DNA of 64,000 nt, taken from NCBI GenBank assembly GCA_963760715.1, contig CAVXDY010000008.1:62001-126000 (forward strand), written 5' to 3'. The notes under the pieces are model-generated. The model ran no database searches, was not told the origin of the DNA, and worked only from the letters and a program-made list of their open reading frames with translations. Source of the stretch: CAVXDY01 sp963760715 (lineage in GTDB: Bacteria > Actinomycetota > Thermoleophilia > Miltoncostaeales > Miltoncostaeaceae). A program made the translations under genes and the position numbers. This document shows, piece by piece, positions 42,901 to 49,911 of the stretch (the stretch's first letter is position 1; each line of letters starts with the position of its first letter).

Positions 42901-43126
42901 TCGGCCCCGCCGAGGCCACGATCGACGTGATCTCGTAGCCGGCGAGGTTGGCCTCGACGATCAGGGGCTCGAGGGAGGCCATCAGGCACCGCGCGGCGTC
43001 CACCGCCGGCCCGTCGGTCGTCGCCGGGGTGACGCCATCCTTGACGTCGAGCCAGACAGCCTCGACCTCGGGCCGCTCCAGCAACGACGGAACGAGGACG
43101 AGGGGTCGGGAGCGGAGCGGCACCAC
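39950..43126 (-). CDS. Giant-operon gene 1: large protein with C-terminal OmpA-like domain
   Basis: This is a 1058-residue protein. The first 925 residues match no family I recognise; they include VLVPSLLERPEVEAVWLDVK at the start and a Trp/Gly-rich zone near 820-890. The last 120 residues are an OmpA-like, peptidoglycan-binding domain: AVSFDVGRSELTASGKALL, VVGHASPDDARAL, YNQTLSERRAANVVRYL and GWRRVDVTINGKVAL. The NxxLSxRRAxxV helix is characteristic. No signal peptide is visible. The region just upstream contains GGGAGG before tandem GTG codons (43126, 43123); the second has better spacing. It is divergent from the GMC oxidoreductase gene across 180 bases, which must hold the operon promoter. 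Confidence 0.85.
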   Translation of the reverse strand: MVPLRSRPLVLVPSLLERPEVEAVWLDVKDGVTPATTDGPAVDAARCLMASLEPLIVEANLAGYEITSIVASAGPNGAAPCMYVSLETFLIAPSIESWDALVGMPLSWGGVKGALALRVLPRLAMREAVGAGGSTIASSYGIAFTMPASWKGTVDRNTGGWAVATTASAVTLPAGACGIAGGAAKAGTPARDLLQAIRAPASAAWTAHGGASDQLQQCALAPLFDPATWILPADELDMQPVADRIHAEVWRDGRPAYADLVDLSLQELLQRTVAATAPRVVEDIRAGLRSELLRRSLVDPELIPAAGLTEEELGPRVLALFAEVEGFGKRRFPVNLFLLLELGLVSLSRRVAAEEQLPAMIEREWTAPCVTGRYEVVVTPTPIDVEALGVEASAKAIHATVAAESITAGLNQASDHVEGFLQTRGFDTTTELPFRPGPATFTTWTITAERDHAFAGPGLRFRGTLSASGLSSDCVLTFTEADDGLRLTLAYMGSEKTLLRPRSLARVITRGEDQAVVPLSEPIKPFMNDVELAALSPKVREVIEASERYWPTAAETALLEKIVERLVADMEYVASGPEAVWPSRMTTLCERFSAAFSYFYRKAPDGTGIPGKQVPLARAFVRDRLVALAGDDSPFDEWSSGSAPPRTYWQALAIAAGWAQTSCRPIVDRLGLGVCPIVLDPDEEQPFDHVYSYRKESAGPAAGVLGDPLLKTPLGKPIEKLFQKGLYALTKIDGANYGLGPDVTLDLVRAEFKKVRPYPASGPEPHGWPGTEANPGTVNYVGAIVGGGAAWAAGMNIDYSEDWSEINTGTDPWSPQDFAGWVIESGFTGGWTAFGLERLLEPPAGWIWGHVFTDVNSDNMRSMGEYTYEVFLPPDPPPDRESASVWSFTFIDGWGLWIGITLTGTVGYLWLGSDVKLVDPAVLAAPGTLTADAPTDSAVSFDVGRSELTASGKALLRRTAALHLHALATPSTSLRVVGHASPDDARALYNQTLSERRAANVVRYLRAILGPLFAVPDGRVVSWGVGDQQAREEGGPPAGWRRVDVTINGKVALRMTAL

Positions 43127-43306
43127 ACCTCCCGGGTCCGGCGAGGGGCCGGCCCTTCATACCATCGCCCCTGGGGCGGCGTCTCCCGCGATCATGCCAA
43201 ACCCGCCGAGACCCCTGGCGCGCCCGGGCACACCGCGCCGGCGCCGGCGCGGCCGCGCAAAGGTGCATATTTGGCCGTGGGCCGTCACGACGCAGAGGTG
43301 CCACCG

Positions 43307-44893
43307 ATGGACGACGTTGACTACCTGATCGTCGGAGGCGGCACGGCGGGGTGCATCCTCGCGAGCCGCCTGACGGAGTCCGGTCGGCACCGAGTGCTGC
43401 TCGTCGAGGCCGGCGGCGAGCCCCGCAGCCTGTTCATTCGCATCCCGGCAGGTTTCGGACACCTGCTGCGCAGCCGGCGCTACAACTGGGCCTACGAGTC
43501 CGCGCCCGATCCGGACACCGACGGCCGCGCGATCCCCGTGCCCAGCGGGCGCGGTCTGGGCGGGTCGGGCCTCATCAACGGCATGGTGTACGTGCGCGGT
43601 CAGGCCGCCGACTACGACGGGTGGGCCGCCGCCGGAGCGACGGGCTGGGCGCACGCGGACGTCGAACCGTACTTCCGGCGTATCGAGGACTACGCGCAGG
43701 GCGGCCGGGGACGGGGACGCGACGGGCCGCTGCACGTCACCCAGGTTCGGGAGCGGTTCCCCGTGGCCGATGCGTTCCTCCGTGCGGCCGTGGAGGACGG
43801 CGGGCGCCTCGTGGAGGACTACAACCTGGAGCAGGCGGGGTTCGGCTACTACCAGGTCAACCAGTTCCGTGGTCGCCGATGGAGCCCGTACGACGCGTAC
43901 CTGGCTCCCGTCCGCGGACGGTCGAACCTCAGCGTGATGAGCCACACCCACGCGCTCCGTCTCACATTCGACGGCCACCGGTGCACCGGTGCGAGGGTCA
44001 GGCGCGGACGGTCCGAGCATCACGTTCGGGCCCGACGCGGGGTGATCCTGACCGCCGGGGCGGTCCGCTCACCCCAGCTCCTCGAGCTCTCCGGGATTGG
44101 ACGCGCGGACGTGCTGAGTTCCATCGGCGTGCCGGTGCGGCACGATCTCGCGGGCGTCGGTGAGAACTACTCCGACCACTACGCCCTGCGCATGAACTGG
44201 AGGCTCCAGGGAATCCACAGCCTCAACGAATCCACGCGGGGATGGCGGCTGGCCGCCGCGGTGGCGCAGTACGTGGTCCGGCGCACCGGCATCCTCACGC
44301 TGGGGCCGGCGCTCTGCCACGGATTCGTCACGACCGATCCCGAGGGCGACCGTCCGGATACGCAGTTCCTGTTCATGCACGCCAGCTACGAGAACGCCGC
44401 CCGGCGCGTCCTGGACCGGCAACCGGGCATGACCATCGGCATCATCCAGCAGCGGCCACGCTCGGTTGGAGCCATCCACAGCGTCTCCGCCGACCCCGTC
44501 CAACCACCCGCGATCCACCCGCGCTTCCTGAGCGCCCCCGAGGACCGCAGGCGCGTCGTCGCCGCGATCCGACGGGCGCGGCGCCTGGTGGCCCGCCCGT
44601 CGCTCGCCCCGCTGATCGCACGCGAGATGAACCCCGGTCCCCTCGCCGGGGACGACGACGCGTTGCTGAGCTGGGCCCGGGCGACGGGCCAGACGCTCTA
44701 CCACCCGTGCGGGACGTGCCGCATGGGAAGCGACGACGGGGCGGTGGTGGACCCCCGTCTGCGCGTGCGCGGCGTCGAGGGCCTGCGGGTTGCCGACGCG
44801 TCGGTGATGCCGTCGATCACCTCGGGCAACATCCACGCGCCGGTCATGATGATCGCGGAGCGCGCGTCGGACATGATCCTGGCCGACGCCTGA
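43307..44893 (+). CDS. GMC-family FAD-dependent oxidoreductase
   Basis: This is a 528-residue flavoenzyme of the choline/glucose oxidase (GMC) family. The FAD dinucleotide motif is IVGGGTAGCILASRL at residue 7. The first GMC signature is GRGLGGSGLINGMVYVRG and the second is GAVRSPQLLELSGIG. The substrate end contains HPCGTCRMG and SGNIHAPVMMIAERA with the catalytic His residues. It probably oxidises an alcohol to an aldehyde with FAD. The start at 43307 has GAGGTG 7 bases upstream. Substrate and electron acceptor are not predictable. Confidence 0.92.
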   Translation: MDDVDYLIVGGGTAGCILASRLTESGRHRVLLVEAGGEPRSLFIRIPAGFGHLLRSRRYNWAYESAPDPDTDGRAIPVPSGRGLGGSGLINGMVYVRGQAADYDGWAAAGATGWAHADVEPYFRRIEDYAQGGRGRGRDGPLHVTQVRERFPVADAFLRAAVEDGGRLVEDYNLEQAGFGYYQVNQFRGRRWSPYDAYLAPVRGRSNLSVMSHTHALRLTFDGHRCTGARVRRGRSEHHVRARRGVILTAGAVRSPQLLELSGIGRADVLSSIGVPVRHDLAGVGENYSDHYALRMNWRLQGIHSLNESTRGWRLAAAVAQYVVRRTGILTLGPALCHGFVTTDPEGDRPDTQFLFMHASYENAARRVLDRQPGMTIGIIQQRPRSVGAIHSVSADPVQPPAIHPRFLSAPEDRRRVVAAIRRARRLVARPSLAPLIAREMNPGPLAGDDDALLSWARATGQTLYHPCGTCRMGSDDGAVVDPRLRVRGVEGLRVADASVMPSITSGNIHAPVMMIAERASDMILADA

Positions 44894-44950
44894 GGCCGTT
44901 CATCCACCTGCACTGCCGATTCAGGCGGACCTGCTACGAAAGGCCTGAGC

Positions 44951-45835
44951 ATGCCCAGCAAGGCCAAGCCCGAGTCTCCCTCCATGCTCATCGACGCGAG
45001 AATCAAGGAGCTACCCGACTGGCGGGGCGAGGCGCTCTCCCGGATTCGCCGTCTCATCAAGCAGGCTGACCCCGACGTCGTCGAGGAGTGGAAGTGGAGA
45101 GGGGTCCCGGTGTGGTCCCACGACGGGATCATCTGCACCGGCGAGACCTACAAGGACAAGGTGAAACTCACCTTCGCCAGGGGAGCCTCCCTCGAGGATC
45201 CAGCAGGCCTCTTCAACGCCAGCCTCGGAGGCAACACGAGGCGCGCGATCGACCTCCATGAGGGAGACGAGATCGACACGGGGGCCCTCACGTCCCTCGT
45301 CCGCGCCGCAGCGGCCCTGAACGCGTCATCCCGGCGCATGCCCGGCAAGGCCGAACCCAAGGGGACGGCCGGCAAAGGCGAGCGAACCGTCGCGGCCACG
45401 AGCAAGGGCTCCTCAGGGGCCGCGAGGCCGGCCCTCCTCGCAGGCGGCAACCCTCAGATCATCAAGGCGGACGGCGACGCCCCCGTGCAGGCCTACATCG
45501 AGGCCATGCCGGGCTGGAAACGCGACATCGGGCGCCGCCTCGACGCACTCATCGTGCGCAACGCGCCCAACGTGCGCAAGGCCGTGAAGTGGAACTCGCC
45601 CTTCTACGGCATCGAGGGCCAAGGCTGGTTCGTCAGCTTCCATACCTTCACGACGTACGTCAAGGTCACCTTCTTCCAAGGCACGATGCTGCACCCCGTT
45701 CCACCCGGAGGCAAGGGCAAGGACGCGCGCTGGATCAACGTCCACGAGGACGATCTCGACGAGGCGCAGCTCGCGACGTGGGTGAAGCAGGCGGCTGCCC
45801 TGCCGGGCTGGGCCACGTCGGACATTCGAGCGTAG
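44951..45835 (+). CDS. Protein with two tandem DUF1801 (YdhG-like) domains
   Basis: This 294-residue cytoplasmic protein has two copies of the DUF1801 fold. Copy 1 (about residues 15-112) has WRGEALSRIRRLIKQADPDV, VEEWKWRGVPVWS and NTRRAIDLHEGDEI. Copy 2 (about 165-290) has MPGWKRDIGRRLDALIVRNA, VRKAVKWNSPFYGIEGQGWF and WINVHEDDLDEAQLATWVKQ. A Lys/Gly/Ala-rich linker joins them. The function is unknown. A decayed gene resembling copy 1 lies at 18.0 kb. The gene starts 57 bases after the GMC stop. Confidence 0.85.
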   Translation: MPSKAKPESPSMLIDARIKELPDWRGEALSRIRRLIKQADPDVVEEWKWRGVPVWSHDGIICTGETYKDKVKLTFARGASLEDPAGLFNASLGGNTRRAIDLHEGDEIDTGALTSLVRAAAALNASSRRMPGKAEPKGTAGKGERTVAATSKGSSGAARPALLAGGNPQIIKADGDAPVQAYIEAMPGWKRDIGRRLDALIVRNAPNVRKAVKWNSPFYGIEGQGWFVSFHTFTTYVKVTFFQGTMLHPVPPGGKGKDARWINVHEDDLDEAQLATWVKQAAALPGWATSDIRA

Positions 45836-46017
45836 ACGACGCATTGAGCACGATGGCGTGGGTCTGGGTTCGACTTCGATCCCCCTACCAGGGGTCGGGC
45901 GGCGACGGGATCGGCCGCTCCGGCTGGCTGGCCGACGGGGGCTGGAATAGGGTCGGGCCGTTCGCGGCGTGGCCGAGACCGGCTCGCCCCGGCCTTGCCC
46001 CCAAGTGAGAGGTCACC

Positions 46018-46308
46018 ATGTCGTACGCAGTCGTGCACACGTTCCCGGGCGGCACGAAGGAGCAGTACGAGGCATCGCTCGCCGCCGTCCACCCGAGCGG
46101 CGGCGGCCTCCCCGAGGGCCAGCGGTTTCACGTCGCCGGCCCGTCGGCCGGGGGCTGGACGATCGTCGCGATCCACGAGTCCCAGGAGAGCTGGGAGCGC
46201 TTCCGCGACGACATCCTGATGCCCCGGATGGCCGCGGGGATCGCGGGTGGCTTCGCCAGCCCTCCCCAGGAGACGACCTTCGAGGTCGAGAACCAGGAGA
46301 CGTCCTAG
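46018..46308 (+). CDS. Small ABM-like (dimeric alpha/beta barrel) protein
   Basis: This 96-residue protein, MSYAVVHTFPGGTKEQYEAS and onwards, has the beta-alpha-beta-beta-alpha layout of antibiotic-biosynthesis-monooxygenase-like dimeric barrels. The final strands include WTIVAIHESQESWERF. No catalytic His set was identified, so it may be a non-enzymatic or ligand-binding member. AAGTGAGAGG upstream supports the ATG. The next gene is convergent. Confidence 0.65.
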   Translation: MSYAVVHTFPGGTKEQYEASLAAVHPSGGGLPEGQRFHVAGPSAGGWTIVAIHESQESWERFRDDILMPRMAAGIAGGFASPPQETTFEVENQETS

Positions 46309-46360
46309 CCGCACGCCGACCGTGCGCCCGCCGGGCGGGGCGGGCGCTCGGCAGCGGGTC

Positions 46361-46624
46361 CTACTCCTCGACCAGGATCACCAGGGTCTCGGGCAGAACG
46401 CCGTCGTGGTCCATCGCCGCGGCGGCGGCCTCGGTCTGCATCGCGGCCATCATGGCGTCCATGTCCGCCACGTCCATGAGCACCGCGACGTGGGTCGGGT
46501 TCTGAGGGTCGACGAACGTGCGGATGTTCGTGACCCCGAGGGGCCCGAAGAACTCCTCGCGCTTCGGCGAGGCGAGCCAATGCTTCGTGTCCTTCACATC
46601 GTGGTGACCGATCACGGTCGGCAC
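46361..46624 (-). CDS. Small hypothetical protein (dimeric-barrel-like)
   Basis: The protein has 87 residues. The GTG at 46624 is preferred because AGGAGG lies 4 bases upstream. The sequence VPTVIGHHDVKDTKHWLASP followed by THVAVLMDVADMDAMMAAM and ETLVILVEE suggests a compact alpha/beta fold similar to small ferredoxin-like proteins. The family is not recognised. It is convergent with the 46018 gene and divergent from the DHH phosphoesterase. Confidence 0.6.
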   Translation of the reverse strand: MPTVIGHHDVKDTKHWLASPKREEFFGPLGVTNIRTFVDPQNPTHVAVLMDVADMDAMMAAMQTEAAAAAMDHDGVLPETLVILVEE

Positions 46625-46787
46625 GGCGCCTCCTGGCGTGGTGGGCTCGGCCGGTTTGGCCTCCCTGGGCGCAACCCTATCCAACGGGTTCGTGAGGTTC
46701 GCGGGCGCCGGAGCTTGAGTGGGCCACCCGAGTCGCCGATGGAGTTGCGAAGTCGGATGAACCGACCCCACTTTTCAGGAGGATCCC

Positions 46788-47726
46788 GTGAAGCATCGTC
46801 TGGTGACCCGGAGCGACTTCGACGGTCTCGTCTGCGCGGTGCTTCTGCGCCACCTCGACCTCATCGACGAGATCACGTTCGTGCATCCCAAGGATGTCCA
46901 GGACGGTCTGGTCGAGGTCACCGGCCGCGACATCCTCACCAACCTCCCCTATGCCGACGGCGCTCACCTGGTGTTCGATCACCACCGCTCCGAGGCGATT
47001 CGCACCGGCGGGGAGGCCCCGAACCACGTCATCGACCCCGACGCCGCCTCGGCGTCGCGCGTGGTCTACGAGTACTTCGGGGGGGCCGATCGCTTCCCCA
47101 CCGTGCCGGTCGGGCTGATGCGCGCCGTGGACCAGGCCGACTCCGCCGCCTACGACGTGGACGACGTGCTCAGCCCCTCGGGCTGGACCCTGCTGAACTT
47201 CCTGATGGACAGCCGCACGGGCCTGGGCCGGTTCCACGACTTCCGGATCTCCAACTACGAGCTGATGATGCAGCTGATCGACTCCTGCATGCGGCACCGG
47301 ACGGTCGGCGAGATCCTCGCCCTTCCCGACGTGGCCGAGCGGGTGAAGCTCTACCGCAACCAGAGCGGCCTGTTCGTCGAGCAGCTGCTGCGCGTCTGCC
47401 ACGTGGAGCGGGACGTGGTGGTGGTCGACCTGCGCGGGGAGGACACGGTCCACGCCGGCAACCGGTTCATGGTGTACGCCCTCTTTCCCCAGGCGCGCGT
47501 CTCGGTGCACGTGCTGTGGGGCAAGCTGCGGCGGAACACGGTCCTCGCCGTGGGAAGGTCGATCTTCGACCGCACGTCGCCCGCCGACATCGGCTCGGTG
47601 ATGCTGCGGTACGGCGGAGGTGGGCACCCCGCCGCGGGCACCTGCCAGGTGTCGCACGCCGACGCCGACCGGGTGCTCGCGGAGGTGCTCGACGAGGTCT
47701 CGCCGCCCCTGGTCCTCGCCTACTGA
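46788..47726 (+). CDS. DHH-family phosphoesterase
   Basis: This 312-residue protein is of the DHH/DHHA1 phosphoesterase type. Motif I is RSDFDGLVCAVLL near residue 8. The signature HH lies in LVFDHHRSEA (about 60-70), with VDQADSAAYDVDDVL in motif III. The DHHA1 end has YGGGGHPAAGTCQV, which binds substrate phosphate. Members cleave short oligonucleotides, cyclic dinucleotides, pAp or polyphosphate; cytoplasmic action is likely. It starts GTG with AGGAGG upstream. Confidence 0.88.
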   Translation: MKHRLVTRSDFDGLVCAVLLRHLDLIDEITFVHPKDVQDGLVEVTGRDILTNLPYADGAHLVFDHHRSEAIRTGGEAPNHVIDPDAASASRVVYEYFGGADRFPTVPVGLMRAVDQADSAAYDVDDVLSPSGWTLLNFLMDSRTGLGRFHDFRISNYELMMQLIDSCMRHRTVGEILALPDVAERVKLYRNQSGLFVEQLLRVCHVERDVVVVDLRGEDTVHAGNRFMVYALFPQARVSVHVLWGKLRRNTVLAVGRSIFDRTSPADIGSVMLRYGGGGHPAAGTCQVSHADADRVLAEVLDEVSPPLVLAY

Positions 47727-47757
47727 ACGCCCTCGCGAAGAGGCGCCCTCGGGACCC

Positions 47758-49203
47758 TCAGGCCACCCGCACGACGGCCATCATCCCCGCGTCCTCGTGG
47801 GCCAGGATGTGGCAGTGGAAGACGAAGGTCCCCGGGATCTTGAAGTGCATCCGCATGGTCACGGATCCGTGCTGGGGGAGCGGCACGGTGTCCTGAAGGC
47901 CGTGGGCGGACACCGCCCGGCCGTTGACCTTCGTCACCTGGAAGTCGCCCTGGTGGATGTGGAAGGGGTGCTGCTCCCCGCTGATGTTGCGGATCGTCCA
48001 CTCCTCGACGGCGCCGAGCTTCACCCGCTCGTCGATGCGGTGGTGGCTGAACCTGCGCCCGTTGATGAAGAAGGCGCTCCCCGCGGCGTTCTCCGAGAAG
48101 GTCACGGTCCGGCGGCGGTCAACCTTCAGCCGGCGCAGGTCCTCGAACGGCGTGATCCGAACCGGAATCGGGGTGCTCGCCACGGGTGAGCCGCCCACCA
48201 CGAGTCGCGCCAGCGTGCGGCGCGGGTACGTGTCGCCCTGGGGTCCCGTGCTGTAGCGGAACGTCTCGAGCCGGTAGGTCCCGGGTCGCCCGGAGCGCAC
48301 GAGCACCTCGGCGCGGTTGCCCGGCGCCAGCAGGATCGTGCCGCGCTTCCAGGTGGCCCTCAGGGGGTTGCCGTCCTGGGCCACCTGGTAGAGCGCGTGC
48401 CGGTCGAGGGCGATCCGGTACCAGATGTCCGCCCCGACGTTGGCGATCCGCCAGAGCTGAAGCTCGCCCGGACGCATCGCGATGGTCGGGTTCACCTGCC
48501 CGTTGACCGTCCGCACGGTGGGCGCGTCGCTGTTGATGTTGGCCGGGATCCGGTCGGCCCGGGTCACCTGGAGGTCCTTGAGCTCGAGGATGTGCTCGGT
48601 GACGTTCCGCGCGGGGCCGAGCAGATCCGGCAGCCCCTCCACCACGATCGTCCCGGACATTCCGCCGAAGACCTGCCCCTCCACCAGGGGGTGCACGTGG
48701 GGGTGGTACCAGTAGAGGCCCGGGGAGTGGTCCTTCGGGATGTCGATCGCCACGTGGTAGACGGAGTGCGGCGGGATCGTCACCAGCACGTTGTCGCCGT
48801 GTCCCTTCGGGGACACGTTGAAGCCGTGGAAGTGGAAGTTGACCGGCTGGCCGAAGCGGTTGTCGAGGCGGATGCGCACCTTGTCGCCCGGCCGCACCCG
48901 CAGGGTCGGCGGGATGTAGCGCCCGTCGAAGAGGGTCGTGGGCACGGTCCGGCCGTTCACCCGGGCGAGCCCGGGCGCGATCCGCATGGTCGTCTTCAGC
49001 AGCCCGTCGCGGCTGGAGATGCTGGGGGGATCGACCAGGGGCCCGCGGTCCGGGCCGTTCACCACCGGCTGCCCCGCGGCGTCACCGCCCTGCGCCAGCG
49101 CCGCCCAGCCGGTCATCCCGATCGCGGCGGCGGCCGCCGCCGCCAGCAGCGCGCCCGGGGCGCGCCTTCCCAACCGGGACCGGGGACGGGTCGGGGTGGT
49201 CAC
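47758..49203 (-). CDS. Secreted multicopper oxidase
   Basis: This 481-residue exported protein has an Arg-containing signal (RSRLGRRAPGALLAAAAAAA), possibly Tat-type. Four copper motifs are complete: NFHFHGFN, YWYHPHVHP, HPFHIHQGDF and FHCHILAHEDAGMM. They supply the type 1 site and the trinuclear cluster, with Met as the axial ligand. It probably oxidises metals or phenols with oxygen. GTG at 49203 has GGAGGG before it. It is convergent with the DHH gene. Confidence 0.93.
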   Translation of the reverse strand: MTTPTRPRSRLGRRAPGALLAAAAAAAIGMTGWAALAQGGDAAGQPVVNGPDRGPLVDPPSISSRDGLLKTTMRIAPGLARVNGRTVPTTLFDGRYIPPTLRVRPGDKVRIRLDNRFGQPVNFHFHGFNVSPKGHGDNVLVTIPPHSVYHVAIDIPKDHSPGLYWYHPHVHPLVEGQVFGGMSGTIVVEGLPDLLGPARNVTEHILELKDLQVTRADRIPANINSDAPTVRTVNGQVNPTIAMRPGELQLWRIANVGADIWYRIALDRHALYQVAQDGNPLRATWKRGTILLAPGNRAEVLVRSGRPGTYRLETFRYSTGPQGDTYPRRTLARLVVGGSPVASTPIPVRITPFEDLRRLKVDRRRTVTFSENAAGSAFFINGRRFSHHRIDERVKLGAVEEWTIRNISGEQHPFHIHQGDFQVTKVNGRAVSAHGLQDTVPLPQHGSVTMRMHFKIPGTFVFHCHILAHEDAGMMAVVRVA

Positions 49204-49385
49204 GCCGCGACCCTCCTATGCCACGCGGGCCGTGCGCAAGTCTCGGCCTGGGCCCATGGCGCGCGGTCGCGCTCAGTGCGAGACTCGCGTCGGCAGCTCA
49301 GGCCAGAGAAGTCGAGGAGCTGAAGCGCCTGGGGCGCATGTTCGCCGACCTGCTCGAGCGCTCGCGCGAGGCCCCCTGAGCCCGC

Positions 49386-49826
49386 CTACTCGACGACCAG
49401 GACCTCACAGTCGGCCTCGCGGCGTACGTCGGCGGCCACGTCCGCGCCGAAGACGCGGCTGAGGAAGCCGTGGTGGTGCGTGCCGACCACGATCAGCCGG
49501 GCCTTCCGCTCGCGGGCGGTCTCGACGATCAGCTTGGCCGGCTCCCCGGGGGCCCACAGGTAGTCGATGGTCACGTCCGCGTGGGAGGAGGTCAGCTCCC
49601 TGCGGGCGTCGTCGAGCGCCTCGACGACCTGGGGGGGCGCGTGGAGCGGGCCGTCGCGGGGCTCGGTGGCCGGCGTGCCGAAATTCCGGGGGTCGTTCGG
49701 GTCGAGCGGAAGCTCCAGCACCGCGAGCACGACGAGCCGCTCGTGATGCTCGCGCGCCTCGTCGGCCGCGCGGGTCATCGCGCGCCCCGAGCCGTCGGAT
49801 CCGTCGTAGCCCACGATGATCGTCAC
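49386..49826 (-). CDS. Universal stress protein (UspA family)
   Basis: This 146-residue protein begins VTIIVGYDGSDGSGRAMTRA, the UspA fold's first strand and loop. It ends with GTHHHGFLSRVFGADVAADV, the place of the ATP-binding GxxGx9GS motif, here with GAD instead of GS(V/T). ATP binding is therefore uncertain. It probably acts in the cytoplasm as a stress-response dimer. The GTG at 49826 is chosen because the fold begins there. Confidence 0.88.
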   Translation of the reverse strand: MTIIVGYDGSDGSGRAMTRAADEAREHHERLVVLAVLELPLDPNDPRNFGTPATEPRDGPLHAPPQVVEALDDARRELTSSHADVTIDYLWAPGEPAKLIVETARERKARLIVVGTHHHGFLSRVFGADVAADVRREADCEVLVVE

Positions 49827-49911
49827 GAGCGGGACTCTACCCCGGCGAGTGCGGCGGAGCGGGCCCCGGCAGACCGACTCGGCCTGCCGGGGCGCCGTCC
49901 TGCGCCGTGTT

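Noticed and set aside
27636..43126. Giant operon as a contractile injection system or polyketide/nonribosomal peptide cluster
   Set aside because: No sheath, tube, baseplate ATPase, ketosynthase, adenylation or carrier-protein motif could be found in the five proteins.
39467..43306. Plus-strand frame running into the GMC oxidoreductase
   Set aside because: Only the part from 43307 has protein motifs and a ribosome-binding site; the upstream part is antisense to the OmpA-like gene.
49204..49385. Short plus-strand peptide ending VEELKRLGRMFADLLERSRE
   Set aside because: It looks codon-biased but has no start codon, no ribosome-binding site and no recognisable family, so it is at most a fragment.
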